Shown: positions 7,400 to 15,938 of the stretch, piece by piece
Position numbering within the stretch: position 1 is the stretch's first letter
Layout: every line of letters begins with the position of its first letter
DNA from: Nocardioides sp. Root1257
Lineage (GTDB): Bacteria; Actinomycetota; Actinomycetes; Propionibacteriales; Nocardioidaceae
Direction of reading: 5' to 3'
Assembly: GCF_001425175.1 (NCBI RefSeq)
Contig: NZ_LMDV01000002.1
Span: 53,110-117,109, forward strand
Length of the DNA: 64,000 bases
Position numbers and translations under genes: made by a program
Notes under the pieces: generated by a model
The model's input: the letters and a program-made list of their open reading frames with translations, nothing else
The model's database searches: none
What the model was told of the DNA's origin: nothing

Positions 7400-8781
7400 C
7401 GTCTCTTCACCGCCTTGTCATAGAGGCTGGTCAGCCTGTCCTGCGGGTCGTAGCGACCCTTGACGACGGCCAGGTTGGCGCCGCCGTACAGCTTGTCGAA
7501 GGTCTCGCGGTCGTAGAACGCCTCGCTGTAGAGCGACTTGTGGCCGTCGAGCTCGTGGACCTTCTCCTCGATCGCGCGGTTGCGCGGTCCGTTCGGTGCG
7601 TCCGGTCCGACGTGGACCGTGCCCCAGAAGCCGGCGTTGACGTAGGTCTGGCCGGGCTCGAGCGGGTACGACGCCCACTCGCGCTTGGAGACCAGCGGGC
7701 ACAGCCAGACCGGGCGCATGCCGACCGCGCCGTCGAACCACTCGAGGAACGCCGGCAGGTTGGCCACCGGCACCTCGATGTCCTGGATCACGCGCTCGCG
7801 CAGCGGCCGACCGGCCCGCCGGTCGAGCCGGTCGGCGATGGAGAAGCGCCGGTCGAGGCCGAGCAGCTTCTGGTAGACGTCCGAGCGCCGCCAGCGACGC
7901 GGCCAGAACCGACGGATCCTGGGGTTCTGGGCACCGAACGCACCGGAGCACCAGAACCAGTCGGTGTCCCACCGCCACAGGTAGTCGTACGTCGTCAGCA
8001 GGTCCGTCTCACGCTGCTGGATGCTCTTGTAGTAGATCTCCTGGCCGGCGTAGTCGCTGGTCGGACCGCCCTGCTCGCTCCAGGTGGCGAGGGTCAGGTA
8101 GTACTCCCCCGGCTCGAACGCGACCCCGTCGAGACCGTCGACCCGGACTCCGTCGTACTCCCGCGTCGAGACGATCCCTTCGACCGTCTTGGCGAGCAGC
8201 TCGGCGTCGTCGAAGCGCACGTGCCGCAGCGCCACGTGCCCGGGCACCGGCTCGAGCTTGATGCGGAGCCGCGTCGCGTAGCCCAGCGAGCCGTAGGAGT
8301 TGGGGAACGCGTCGAAGAGGTCGCTGTGGCTCTCCGCATCTCCGGGGCGATCGGGGCCGGGGGCGCAGGTCACGACCTCACCGGCGCCGGTGAAGACATC
8401 CATCTCGAGCACCGACTCGTGCGGCAGCCCGTTGCGGAAGCTGGTGGACTCGATGCCGAGCCCGGTCACCGCACCGCCGAGCGTGATCGTGCGCAGCTGG
8501 GGCACGACGTACGGGATCAGGCCGTGCGGCAGGGTGGCGTCGACGAGGTCCTCGTAGGTGCACATGCCCTGGACGTCAGCGGTCCGGGCCTCGACGTCGA
8601 TCGCGATGACCCCGTCGAGCCCGGACACGTCGAGCCCGGGTGCATCCGTGTCCGCGCGGGGCCGGAAGAGGTTGGACGTCTTCTTCGCCAACCGCACCGG
8701 CGCACCCGCAGGAATCGCGGTGTACGACGAACGCAAACGCGCCACCGCTGCCTCATGTGCCGTCCAGCCACGCAAACTCAC
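7396..8781 (-). CDS. tmsA: FAD-dependent reductase of 10-methyl fatty acid synthesis (TmsA/BfaA-like)
   Basis: A 461-residue FAD_binding_4 oxidoreductase. The segment 'LRTITLGGAVTGLGIESTSF' is the pyrophosphate-binding part of the VAO/DHCR24-type fold. In actinobacteria this protein reduces the 10-methylene acyl chain made by its partner methyltransferase. The GTG at 8781 is preferred (protein VSLRGWTAHEAA) and has a TAAGTT box 8 bases upstream. An upstream GTG at 8853 would add 24 residues with no family likeness. The third member of some tms operons (tmsC) is absent here. Confidence 0.82.
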   Translation of the reverse strand: MSLRGWTAHEAAVARLRSSYTAIPAGAPVRLAKKTSNLFRPRADTDAPGLDVSGLDGVIAIDVEARTADVQGMCTYEDLVDATLPHGLIPYVVPQLRTITLGGAVTGLGIESTSFRNGLPHESVLEMDVFTGAGEVVTCAPGPDRPGDAESHSDLFDAFPNSYGSLGYATRLRIKLEPVPGHVALRHVRFDDAELLAKTVEGIVSTREYDGVRVDGLDGVAFEPGEYYLTLATWSEQGGPTSDYAGQEIYYKSIQQRETDLLTTYDYLWRWDTDWFWCSGAFGAQNPRIRRFWPRRWRRSDVYQKLLGLDRRFSIADRLDRRAGRPLRERVIQDIEVPVANLPAFLEWFDGAVGMRPVWLCPLVSKREWASYPLEPGQTYVNAGFWGTVHVGPDAPNGPRNRAIEEKVHELDGHKSLYSEAFYDRETFDKLYGGANLAVVKGRYDPQDRLTSLYDKAVKRR

Positions 8782-8872
8782 GACAGAGGAACTTACTCCT
8801 GCCTCGTCACCGATGTGTTTCCGGATCGCCGTACATGGAGAGTGTCTCCGCAATCACACTCCGCACTGATCG

Positions 8873-9481
8873 TCAGACCAGGCTGCGGACCCGGTCGACC
8901 AGGGTGTCCTTGACGGCCTGCGTGATGGCGGCGTCGAGCTGGCGGTTGAGGTCGTCCTGGTCGTCCAGGTCGGTGAGGATGCGGCGTACGTCGAGATCGT
9001 CGATCGCCCGGGTGAGGACGTCGTCGATCGGCAGGGCAGCGTCGACGACCGAGGCGGGCAGGGCGCGGATCAGCGTCTTCAGCAGGCTGTTGAGGTCGGC
9101 GTTGTCGAGCGCCTCGTCGACGAGGTCGGAGGTCGGCGGCAGCGTGCCGTCCCGGTCCATCCGCTCGACCGCCGCGAGCAGGCCGTCGTGGAGTGCCTCG
9201 ACCTGCGCGTCCGTCGGGTCGCCGGGCCCGGCGAGCTCGAGCGTGAGGGCCTCCCGGCTGACGCCCAACGTGCAGGCTGCGTCGTCGAGGGCGATCAGCA
9301 CCAGCTGCTCGGTCAGGGCGTCGATGCCCTCGGACTGCGAGGTGACGGGGCGTACGGCGCACGGGTCGGCCGGCGGGAGCGGCTCGAACGTGCCGCCGCC
9401 GTACGCGACCTGGACGGCGAGCACGCCCCCGACCAGGACCGCGGCGGCCGCAGGCAGGCTCACGGCGCGCAGGCGGCTCAT
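8873..9481 (-). CDS. Membrane-anchored or secreted protein of unknown function
   Basis: 202 residues. After MSRLRAVS comes one hydrophobic segment (about residues 8-28) that is a signal peptide or anchor, then an acidic, helix-rich extracytoplasmic part with many Asp/Leu repeats such as 'DDVLTRAIDDLDVRRILTDLDDQDD'. I do not recognise a family. Its ATG overlaps the stop of the MFS gene (ATGA), so the two are made together and the protein may assist that transporter. This is inference from gene order only. Confidence 0.7.
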   Translation of the reverse strand: MSRLRAVSLPAAAAVLVGGVLAVQVAYGGGTFEPLPPADPCAVRPVTSQSEGIDALTEQLVLIALDDAACTLGVSREALTLELAGPGDPTDAQVEALHDGLLAAVERMDRDGTLPPTSDLVDEALDNADLNSLLKTLIRALPASVVDAALPIDDVLTRAIDDLDVRRILTDLDDQDDLNRQLDAAITQAVKDTLVDRVRSLV

Positions 9482-10830
9482 GCCGTCACCCGCCGGTGTG
9501 GCCAGGCCACAGTGAGCAGGGCGAGCAGCGCCAGACCGGCGCCCACCAGGAAGGAGTCGCGGAACGCCCGGGTCGCGGCCCGCTGGACCTGGTCGTCGAG
9601 GTCGCGCTCGAGCTGCTCCGCGGCGGGACGTGCGTCCGGCTCGAAGCTGGTGGCCGCGAACGCGTCGTGGAGGTCGGGCACCTGCCCCTGCTGGTCGGCG
9701 AGCTCGTCGCCGAGCGACCGGGCGAGGTCCACCTTGTCCTGGGCCGTCAGCGGCGCGTCGAGCACGAGCGAGGTGATCGCCTCCTGCGCGGGCACCTGGG
9801 CGTCCATCAGGTCGCCGGTGAACACGGGCGTCAGGATCGCGAGCCCGACGACCACGCCGAGGTGTCGCGCGCTGATCGTCCAGCTCGCGTGCTCCACCCG
9901 CGGGACGCGCAGGTGCATCGCCTGCACGGTGAGCCGGTCGACGGTCAGCCCGAGGCCGAGGCCGACCAGGGCCTGGGGTGCCACGGTCCAGCCGATCTCG
10001 GCCGCCGGCAGCAGGGCGAGAGCCGTCAGCCCGCCCGCCACCAGGAAGCAGCCCACGGCGACCTCGACCTCGTCCGAGGGGCGCAGGACGCGCGCGAGCG
10101 GACGAGCCGCCAGGGCCGCGAGCGGGACGACGGAGACGGCCAGCGCAGCGGTGGCCGGCGAGTGCCGCCAGCCGTCCACGAGCAGCAGCACGAGCAGGAA
10201 GAGCGCCGCCGTGAGCGCCGCCGACAGCAGCGCCAGGGTGAGGTTGGGGCGCAGCGCCGGACGGTGCCGCACCTGGGCGGGGTCGGGCTCCGCCCTCGTC
10301 GCGCGTACGGCGAGCGCGGCCGGCACCGCGAGAGCGGCCACCGGCACCTGGACGACGAAGATCGCCTGCCACGAGAACGCCTGCGTCAGCAGGCCGCCGG
10401 CGACCGGGCCGGTGGCGGTCCCGACCACACCCGCGGTGATCCAGGCGGCGATCCCGCGGCGCTCGCCGTACGCGGCGACCAGGAGCTCCAGGCACCCGAC
10501 CAGCGCCAGCGCGCCGCCCAGCGCCTGCACGCACCGGGCCGCGATCAGCACCTCGATCGACTGCGCGACCGCGCACCACGCCGACGCACCCGCGAACACG
10601 GCGATGCCGACGGCACCGAGGATCCGCGGATCGACCCGGGCGAACCCGACCGCCGTGGGCACGGCGACCAGCCCGAGCACGAGGTTGAACGAGATCAGCA
10701 CCCAGGCGACCTGCGCCACGGTCGTGTCGAGGTGCAGCAGGATGTCGGGCAGGGCGAGCGTGACGACCGCGGAGTCCGCGAGCACCATCGCCACGGTCAC
10801 CGTGAGGACAGGGGCCACCGCGCGACGCAC
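9478..10830 (-). CDS. MFS transporter, drug:H+ antiporter type
   Basis: 450 residues and strongly hydrophobic, with about 12-14 membrane segments. The N-terminus 'VADSAVVTLALPDI' style motif and 'ARCVQALGGALALV' match the DHA2 exporters of the major facilitator family. A long hydrophilic loop near residues 340-410 ('DLARSLGDELADQQGQVPDLHDAF') lies before the last helix. Substrate unknown. The GTG start is 18 bases after the deaminase-like gene, and the downstream secreted protein overlaps it. Confidence 0.82.
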   Translation of the reverse strand: MRRAVAPVLTVTVAMVLADSAVVTLALPDILLHLDTTVAQVAWVLISFNLVLGLVAVPTAVGFARVDPRILGAVGIAVFAGASAWCAVAQSIEVLIAARCVQALGGALALVGCLELLVAAYGERRGIAAWITAGVVGTATGPVAGGLLTQAFSWQAIFVVQVPVAALAVPAALAVRATRAEPDPAQVRHRPALRPNLTLALLSAALTAALFLLVLLLVDGWRHSPATAALAVSVVPLAALAARPLARVLRPSDEVEVAVGCFLVAGGLTALALLPAAEIGWTVAPQALVGLGLGLTVDRLTVQAMHLRVPRVEHASWTISARHLGVVVGLAILTPVFTGDLMDAQVPAQEAITSLVLDAPLTAQDKVDLARSLGDELADQQGQVPDLHDAFAATSFEPDARPAAEQLERDLDDQVQRAATRAFRDSFLVGAGLALLALLTVAWPHRRVTA

Positions 10831-10848
10831 GGGGTCATCCTCGCAGGG

Positions 10849-11202
10849 CTACGAGCCGAGCGTCTCCACGATCGCGCCCCTGACGTCGCCGCGGTGGACG
10901 ACGACGCCTGCGCCGGCGAAGTCGCGGATCGCGGACAGGTCGTCGGGGAAGACGATGTCGGCATCGGTGAGGACCACGACCGCCTCGAGGCCCTTCGAGC
11001 CGGAGGCGACGGCCATGGCGACGCAGACGCCGACGGCGGACACCCGGAGCGACGGGAGGTCGACGGTGGCAGCGGCGTAGGTGCGCCCGTCGGAGTCGCG
11101 TACGGCGGCGCCCTCGGCCGCGCCGGTGCGGGCGCGGGTGGCGCGCGCGAGCGTCACCAGCTTCTTGTCCTCGGCCGTCAGCTGGGCGGAGAGGTCACTC
11201 AT
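10849..11202 (-). CDS. Cytidine deaminase-like protein lacking the zinc site
   Basis: 117 residues with overall likeness to cytidine deaminase ('RTGAAEGAAVRDSDGRTYAAATV'). The catalytic (C/H)AE motif is replaced by SAV ('LRVSAVGVCVAMAVASG') and the PCxxC zinc motif is missing ('FPDDLSAIRDF'), so deaminase activity is not expected. A similarly placed conserved protein lies between the CBS-domain gene and era in mycobacteria (Rv2365c). It overlaps the upstream CBS gene by 8 bases. The function is unknown, perhaps regulatory or structural. Confidence 0.78.
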   Translation of the reverse strand: MSDLSAQLTAEDKKLVTLARATRARTGAAEGAAVRDSDGRTYAAATVDLPSLRVSAVGVCVAMAVASGSKGLEAVVVLTDADIVFPDDLSAIRDFAGAGVVVHRGDVRGAIVETLGS

Positions 11203-12487
11203 CGTCGTCCTCGTTCGACTCGTCCTCGGTGGCGACCCGCGCGATGAGCAGGGTGCCGATGCGGTTGCGGCGACCGGTCGCCGCCTCGGCCTCGAAGCGC
11301 AGGCCGTGGGCCTCGACCACGGAGCCCGGGATCGGGACCCGGCCCAGGTGCTTGGCCATCAGGCCGCCGACGCTGTCGACGTCCTCCTCCTCGACGTCGA
11401 AGCCGAAGAGCTCGTCGAGGTCGTCGATCGGGTAGCGCGACGACACCCGGACGACGCCGTCGTCCAGGGTCTCGACCTCGACCTCCTCGGCGTCGTACTC
11501 GTCGGTGATCTCGCCGACGATCTCCTCGAGGATGTCCTCGATCGTGACCAGGCCGGCGGTGCCGCCGTACTCGTCGACCACGACGGCGATGTGCTGGCGC
11601 ATGGCCTGCATCTCCGAGAGCAGCCCGTCGACCGGCTTGGAGTCCGGGACGAAGTGGGCGGGACGCATCACCTCGTCGATGCGCTGGGTGAACTCGACGT
11701 CCGGCGCCTCGAAGTCGCGGCGCACGATGTCCTTGAGGTAGGCGATGCCGACGACGTCGTCGAGGTTCTCGCCGATCACGGGGACCCGGGAGAAGCCGCT
11801 GCGCAGGAAGAGCGACATCGTCTGGCGCAGGTTCTTGTGCCGCTCGACGTAGACGACGTCGGTGCGCGGCACCATCACCTCGCGCGCGATCGTGTCGCCG
11901 AGCTCGAGCACGTCGTGGATCATCTTGCGCTCACCGGACTCGATCAGCGACGACGCCTCGGCCATGTCCACCAGCTCGCGCAGCTCGGTCTCCGTCGAGA
12001 ACGGTCCCTCGCGGAAGCCCTTGCCCGGCGTGAGCGCGTTGCCGACCAGGATCAGCAGCCGGGGCAGCGGCCCGAGCACGGCGGTCACGAACGACAGCGG
12101 CGCGGCGGAGGCGAGGGCCACCCGCTCGGAGTGCTGGCGACCGACGGTGCGCGGCGCGACGCCGATCGCGACGAACGAGATCACCAGCATCACGGCGATG
12201 GTCGTCAGCACCGCGGGCCACCAGGCCCCGTCGTACGCCTCGTCGATCGCGAAGCCGACCAGCACGATCGCCGAGATCTCGCAGAGCAGCCGCAGCAGCA
12301 GTGCGGTGTTCAGGTAGCGCGGCGGGTCCTCGAGCAACGCGACCAGGCGGCGGGCGCCGGGCCGGTTCTCCTCGAGCAGCTCGTCGGCGCGGGCCTTGGA
12401 GAACGAGCCCAGCGCGGCGTCAGCCGCGGAGAAGAGCCCGGCGAGGACGACGAGGGCGGCCGCCAGCACCAGCGGCCAGGGACTCAC
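11195..12487 (-). CDS. CNNM/CorC-type membrane protein with CBS pair (hemolysin family)
   Basis: 430 residues: a DUF21 membrane domain (about 1-180, starting 'SPWPLVLAAALVVLAG'), two CBS domains (about 205-330, with 'VMVPRTDVVYVERHKNL' and 'VVDEYGGTAGLVTIEDILEEIVGE') and a C-terminal CorC_HlyC domain. These proteins are thought to export or sense magnesium and related ions. The GTG start overlaps the ybeY stop (GTGA). The acidic C-terminus ends in a run of Glu/Asp. The 'hemolysin' label is historical. Confidence 0.9.
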   Translation of the reverse strand: MSPWPLVLAAALVVLAGLFSAADAALGSFSKARADELLEENRPGARRLVALLEDPPRYLNTALLLRLLCEISAIVLVGFAIDEAYDGAWWPAVLTTIAVMLVISFVAIGVAPRTVGRQHSERVALASAAPLSFVTAVLGPLPRLLILVGNALTPGKGFREGPFSTETELRELVDMAEASSLIESGERKMIHDVLELGDTIAREVMVPRTDVVYVERHKNLRQTMSLFLRSGFSRVPVIGENLDDVVGIAYLKDIVRRDFEAPDVEFTQRIDEVMRPAHFVPDSKPVDGLLSEMQAMRQHIAVVVDEYGGTAGLVTIEDILEEIVGEITDEYDAEEVEVETLDDGVVRVSSRYPIDDLDELFGFDVEEEDVDSVGGLMAKHLGRVPIPGSVVEAHGLRFEAEAATGRRNRIGTLLIARVATEDESNEDDDE

Positions 12488-12933
12488 GAGGCCCGCCAGG
12501 CCGCCAGGAGCTCGTCCTGGAGGCCGAACATCTCCTTGTGCTCCTCGGGCTCCGCGTGGTCGTAGCCGAGCAGGTGCAGGATGCCGTGGACGGTCAGCAG
12601 CTCGATCTCGGCCTCGGTGCCGTGACCCGCGGCCTCGCCCTGCTTGGCGGCGATGTCGGGGCAGAGCACCAGGTCGCCGAGCACGCCCTCCTCCGGCTCC
12701 TCGTTGACCAGGCCGGGTCGCAGCTCGTCCATCGGGAAGGCGAGCACGTCGGTCGGCCCCTGCTTCTCCATCCAGTGCTCGTTGAGCTCCGCGATGGTGG
12801 GCTCGTCGACCGCCTTGATGCACAGCTCCGCCATCGGGTGGACGCGCATCCGGTCCATCACGAAGCGGCTGAGGTCGGCCAGCCGCGCGACGTCGAGCTC
12901 GCGACCGGACTCGTTGAGGATCTCGATCGTCAT
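12484..12933 (-). CDS. ybeY: Endoribonuclease YbeY
   Basis: 149 residues. The zinc-binding signature HGILHLLGYDH gives His116, His120 and His126. The enzyme takes part in 16S rRNA 3' end maturation and 70S quality control. It overlaps the phoH stop by 4 bases (ATGA), the classical phoH-ybeY arrangement, and leads directly into the CBS-domain gene. Confidence 0.96.
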   Translation of the reverse strand: MTIEILNESGRELDVARLADLSRFVMDRMRVHPMAELCIKAVDEPTIAELNEHWMEKQGPTDVLAFPMDELRPGLVNEEPEEGVLGDLVLCPDIAAKQGEAAGHGTEAEIELLTVHGILHLLGYDHAEPEEHKEMFGLQDELLAAWRAS

Positions 12934-13949
12934 CGTTCGGCCTGCCGCGAGCCGGTCTGCCGCAGCTCGGCGCGGGCGTCGTGGACGTCGTAGGCCTCGA
13001 CGATCTTGCCCACCAGCTTGTGGCGTACGACGTCGGAGGCGGTCAGCCGGTTGAACGAGATGTCCTCGACCTCGTCGAGGATGTCCTCGACCGCCCGCAG
13101 CCCGGACTTCTGCCCACTCGGCAGGTCGGTCTGCGTGACGTCGCCGGTGACGACGATCTTGGAGCCGAAGCCCAGGCGGGTCAGGAACATCTTCATCTGC
13201 TCGGGCGTCGTGTTCTGCGCCTCGTCGAGGATGATGAAGGAGTCGTTGAGCGAGCGACCGCGCAGGAACGCCAGGGGCGCGACCTCGATCGTGCCGGCCG
13301 CCATCAGCTTGGGGATCAGCTCGGGGTCGAGCATGTCGTGCAGGGCGTCGTACAGCGGCCGCAGGTAGGGGTCGATCTTCTCCGTCAGCGTGCCGGGCAG
13401 GAAGCCGAGCCGCTCGCCCGCCTCGACCGCCGGGCGGCTGAGGATGATCCGGTTGACGTTCTTGGACTGCAGCGCCTGCACGGCCTTCGCGACCGCGAGG
13501 TAGGTCTTGCCGGTGCCGGCCGGGCCGATCCCGAAGGTGATCGTGTGCTTGTCGATCGAGTCGACGTAGCGCTTCTGGTTGAGCGTCTTCGGGCGGATCG
13601 ACCGGCCGCGGTTGCTGAGGATGTTGAGGCTCAGCACGTCGGCCGGGCGCTCGGTCGTCTCGGCGCGGAGCATCGCCAGCGCGCGCTCGACGGTCTCGCC
13701 GGTGACGCCCTGCCCGGTGCGGATCAGCGCGATCAGCTCGTCGAGCAGCCGCTCGGCCAGCGCCACCTCACCGGGGTCACCCTGGAAGGTGATCCGGTTG
13801 CCGCGGACGTGGACCTCGGCATCGAACGACCGCTCGATGACGCGGAGGTGCTCGTCCCCGGGGCCGAGGAGGCTGACCATGTTGATGCTGTTGGGGACGA
13901 CGACCGTGTGCTGGGTCGGCTGCCCATGGGCGGAGGGAGTGTCAGTCAT
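12930..13949 (-). CDS. phoH: PhoH family ATPase
   Basis: 339 residues. An N-terminal KH-like region is followed by a P-loop ATPase with Walker A GPAGTGKT at 142-149 and Walker B 'SFIILDEAQNTT'. PhoH proteins are predicted RNA-linked ATPases or helicases that work with YbeY. It heads the minus-strand operon phoH-ybeY-CBS protein-deaminase-like. A TAGCAT box about 10 bases upstream of the ATG, with GAGGGCGAC between, is a plausible promoter and ribosome site. Confidence 0.94.
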   Translation of the reverse strand: MTDTPSAHGQPTQHTVVVPNSINMVSLLGPGDEHLRVIERSFDAEVHVRGNRITFQGDPGEVALAERLLDELIALIRTGQGVTGETVERALAMLRAETTERPADVLSLNILSNRGRSIRPKTLNQKRYVDSIDKHTITFGIGPAGTGKTYLAVAKAVQALQSKNVNRIILSRPAVEAGERLGFLPGTLTEKIDPYLRPLYDALHDMLDPELIPKLMAAGTIEVAPLAFLRGRSLNDSFIILDEAQNTTPEQMKMFLTRLGFGSKIVVTGDVTQTDLPSGQKSGLRAVEDILDEVEDISFNRLTASDVVRHKLVGKIVEAYDVHDARAELRQTGSRQAER

Positions 13950-14001
13950 GTCGCCCTCAATGCTACGGGAGCGTCATCAACCGGCCCAACGAGTTGCGGC
14001 G

Positions 14002-14007
14002 TACGGT
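14002..14007 (+). promoter_or_regulatory. Leaderless -10 box for the small membrane protein
   Basis: TACGGT is followed by 7 bases and then the ATG at 14015, in the divergent region between phoH and this gene. Confidence 0.5.
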
Positions 14008-14014
14008 TGCCGGC

Positions 14015-14290
14015 ATGGCGGCCGACCGCGATCTCGGGGAAGAGGAGTGGGGCGACGAGCCCGAGCTCCCCGAGGACGCGCCGCCGTACTGGTTCGCGGG
14101 CCAGCACCTGCCCGAGCACGCCCGGGCGATGGGGCTGACCCACCACGTGCCCGAGGGCGCGATCCTCGACTTCGCGGGTCGGCTGGACTCGACGAAGCCC
14201 GGTCACAGGGCCGCGGCGTGGTGCCTGCTGGTGCTCTTCGGCACTCCGGTCGTGCTGGCCGTGCTGCGCGTCTACTACGCGTTCAGCTAG
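14015..14290 (+). CDS. Small single-pass membrane protein of unknown function
   Basis: 91 residues: an acidic N-terminal half ('EEEWGDEPELPEDAPPYW') and one C-terminal transmembrane helix (about residues 68-86, 'AAWCLLVLFGTPVVLAVLRVYY'). The acidic half should face the cytoplasm. The ATG at 14015 is supported by a TACGGT box 7 bases upstream. It is divergent from phoH and convergent with the copper monooxygenase-like gene, overlapping it by 8 bases. I recognise no family. Confidence 0.7.
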   Translation: MAADRDLGEEEWGDEPELPEDAPPYWFAGQHLPEHARAMGLTHHVPEGAILDFAGRLDSTKPGHRAAAWCLLVLFGTPVVLAVLRVYYAFS

Positions 14291-15515
14291 CGGCCTCGTC
14301 GTCGAAGGCCACCTGGAGCGTGCCGAGGCACATCTCGTCGGTGCTGCCCTCGGCCCAGATGATGTAGCGGTCCGGTTGTCCCTCGAACGCCGGCAGCCGG
14401 TCGCGCAGCCACTGCTGGTGGGTGCAGGTCACCTTGACCGTGTCGTACTGGTCGATGTGCAGCGGCTCCTTGAGCGGCTTGGTGCCCTGGTTGTCGAAGT
14501 CCCAGATCGGGATGTCCAGGATCGTCCGGGCATCAGGAGTACCCGGGTTGACCTCGATCTTGATCTTCCGGCCGAGCAGGTGCATGTGGCCGGAGACGCC
14601 GAGGATGGTCATCCCGCGCGGTGCGTAGCGCAGGCACGAGGTCGTGTTGGACGGCACGGGCTTCCCCTCGGCGGTCCCGCACAGGAGGTGCAGGGCGCTG
14701 TTGGTGTTGCCGGCGTTGCCGAACCGCGCCATCACGTCGGCCACGGCGGCGTCGCGGTCGCAGAGTGGGCTCTCGTCGTGGTTCGGGCGGCAGGGCATCT
14801 CGACCGGCGCGGGCAGCTGGAAGGTGTGCACCGGGGTCAGGTCGGTCGACCCCTTCATCCAGCGGAGCTGGGTGCTGGAGACGTCCGGGGCCGCGCCCTT
14901 GAGCAGGTTGTAGTGCACCTGCATGACGATCCGGGAGCCGGCGGCGAGCTTGACGCCGTACCCGTCGCGGACCTTGGTCTCGTCGCCACCGGGCGCCCAG
15001 GCAGCGAGCCACGGGGCGTCGTCGATGTTGGTGAACTCGTTCTTGAGGCCGGTGCCGCCGAAGCAGGTCCACCCCTCGCCGTCGTCGTCGGCGTCCTTCT
15101 GCTCCGCCTCGGCGACCTGCTCGGGCGCGACCCGGAAGAGGATCACGTGGTGGACCACCTGCGGGTTGCCGGGCAGCACGTGGCTGCCGGTCAGCCAGAC
15201 GTCCTTGTCGAGCTTCGGGTCGAGCAGGAAGCAGCGGTAGTCGTCGGTGCCGACGCCGGTCGGGGCCGACGGCGTGTAGGACTCCGGCATCGCGACCGTC
15301 ATCCGGTGCTCGCCCTTGCGCAGCGGGAGCATCTTGCCGGGCGGCAGCGCCGCCAGCTGCTTCGCCTCGACGCCGGGCGGGTCCGGGGGCTTGAGGATCT
15401 CGCTGGGCGAGCCGGTACGCCGGTCGCTGCCCTCCTGGACGCAACCGGCAAGCGTGACCGTCAGGAGCAGTACTGCGCCGATCGCCGCGCTCCGCTTCCT
15501 CCAGTGGGCCGTCAT
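14283..15515 (-). CDS. PHM/DBM-like copper type II monooxygenase lipoprotein
   Basis: 410 residues with a signal peptide and lipobox LAGC (lipid Cys25). The copper ligands of the peptidylglycine/dopamine monooxygenase fold all appear: His122-His123 ('VVHHVILF') and His201 ('MQVHYNL') for the first copper, His310 and His312 ('GHMHLLG') plus Met395 ('STDEMC', matching the conserved DEMC of animal PHM) for the second. It should be an extracellular, membrane-tethered oxygenase using ascorbate or another reductant. The substrate is unknown. Its ATG overlaps the stop of the HIT gene (ATGA). Prokaryotic members are poorly characterised. Confidence 0.83.
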   Translation of the reverse strand: MTAHWRKRSAAIGAVLLLTVTLAGCVQEGSDRRTGSPSEILKPPDPPGVEAKQLAALPPGKMLPLRKGEHRMTVAMPESYTPSAPTGVGTDDYRCFLLDPKLDKDVWLTGSHVLPGNPQVVHHVILFRVAPEQVAEAEQKDADDDGEGWTCFGGTGLKNEFTNIDDAPWLAAWAPGGDETKVRDGYGVKLAAGSRIVMQVHYNLLKGAAPDVSSTQLRWMKGSTDLTPVHTFQLPAPVEMPCRPNHDESPLCDRDAAVADVMARFGNAGNTNSALHLLCGTAEGKPVPSNTTSCLRYAPRGMTILGVSGHMHLLGRKIKIEVNPGTPDARTILDIPIWDFDNQGTKPLKEPLHIDQYDTVKVTCTHQQWLRDRLPAFEGQPDRYIIWAEGSTDEMCLGTLQVAFDDEAAS

Positions 15516-15847
15516 CCGACCAGTCCGCTCAGGTCGGCACCGCCGAGGAGGTGCACGTGCGCGTGGAAGACCGTCTGCCCGGCGCCGGCGCCGGTGTTGA
15601 AGACCAGGTTGTAGTCGTCGTAGCCCTCCGCCGCGGCGACCGCGGCGGCCGAGGTGACCAGGGCGGCCGACGTCTCGGGATCGGCCGCTGCCAGCTCCGC
15701 GGCGTTGGCGTAGTGGTCGCGCGGGACCACCAGCACGTGCAGCGGCGCCTTCGGGTTGATGTCCCGGAACGCGACCGTGCGCTCGGTGCTGTGCACGATG
15801 TCCCCAGGGACTTCCCCCGCGACGATCTTGCAGAACAGACAGTCCAC
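15512..15847 (-). CDS. HIT family nucleotide-binding hydrolase
   Basis: 111 residues. The histidine triad HAHVHL is at about 95-100, and the N-terminus CLFCKIVAGEVP is typical of HinT-like purine nucleoside phosphoramidases. The GTG at 15847 is chosen because AGGAGG stands 5 bases in front of it and it places the conserved CxFC at the N-terminus. An upstream ATG would add a Pro/Arg-rich tail. It is translationally coupled to the copper monooxygenase-like gene. Confidence 0.92.
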   Translation of the reverse strand: MDCLFCKIVAGEVPGDIVHSTERTVAFRDINPKAPLHVLVVPRDHYANAAELAAADPETSAALVTSAAAVAAAEGYDDYNLVFNTGAGAGQTVFHAHVHLLGGADLSGLVG

Positions 15848-15925
15848 GATCCCCTCCTGTGGCGATGGTCTCATCCCGACGCCCCGGCGGCGCAGTAAAC
15901 CACCTGACGGCCTCGGGCGTCCCAC

Positions 15926-15931
15926 TAGCGT
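15926..15931 (+). promoter_or_regulatory. Leaderless -10 box for the second ECF sigma factor
   Basis: TAGCGT is followed by 7 bases and then GTG at 15939. The same box and spacing occur before the DUF3097 gene at 26289-26294. Confidence 0.5.
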
Positions 15932-15938
15932 GACGACG

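Noticed and set aside
9478..10830. Linking the MFS exporter to the fatty acid genes as one pathway
   Set aside because: They share only strand and closeness; a 91-bp gap and an apparent own promoter of tmsA argue for separate units.
10849..11202. Annotating the small protein as an active cytidine deaminase
   Set aside because: Both zinc-binding motifs needed for catalysis are absent.
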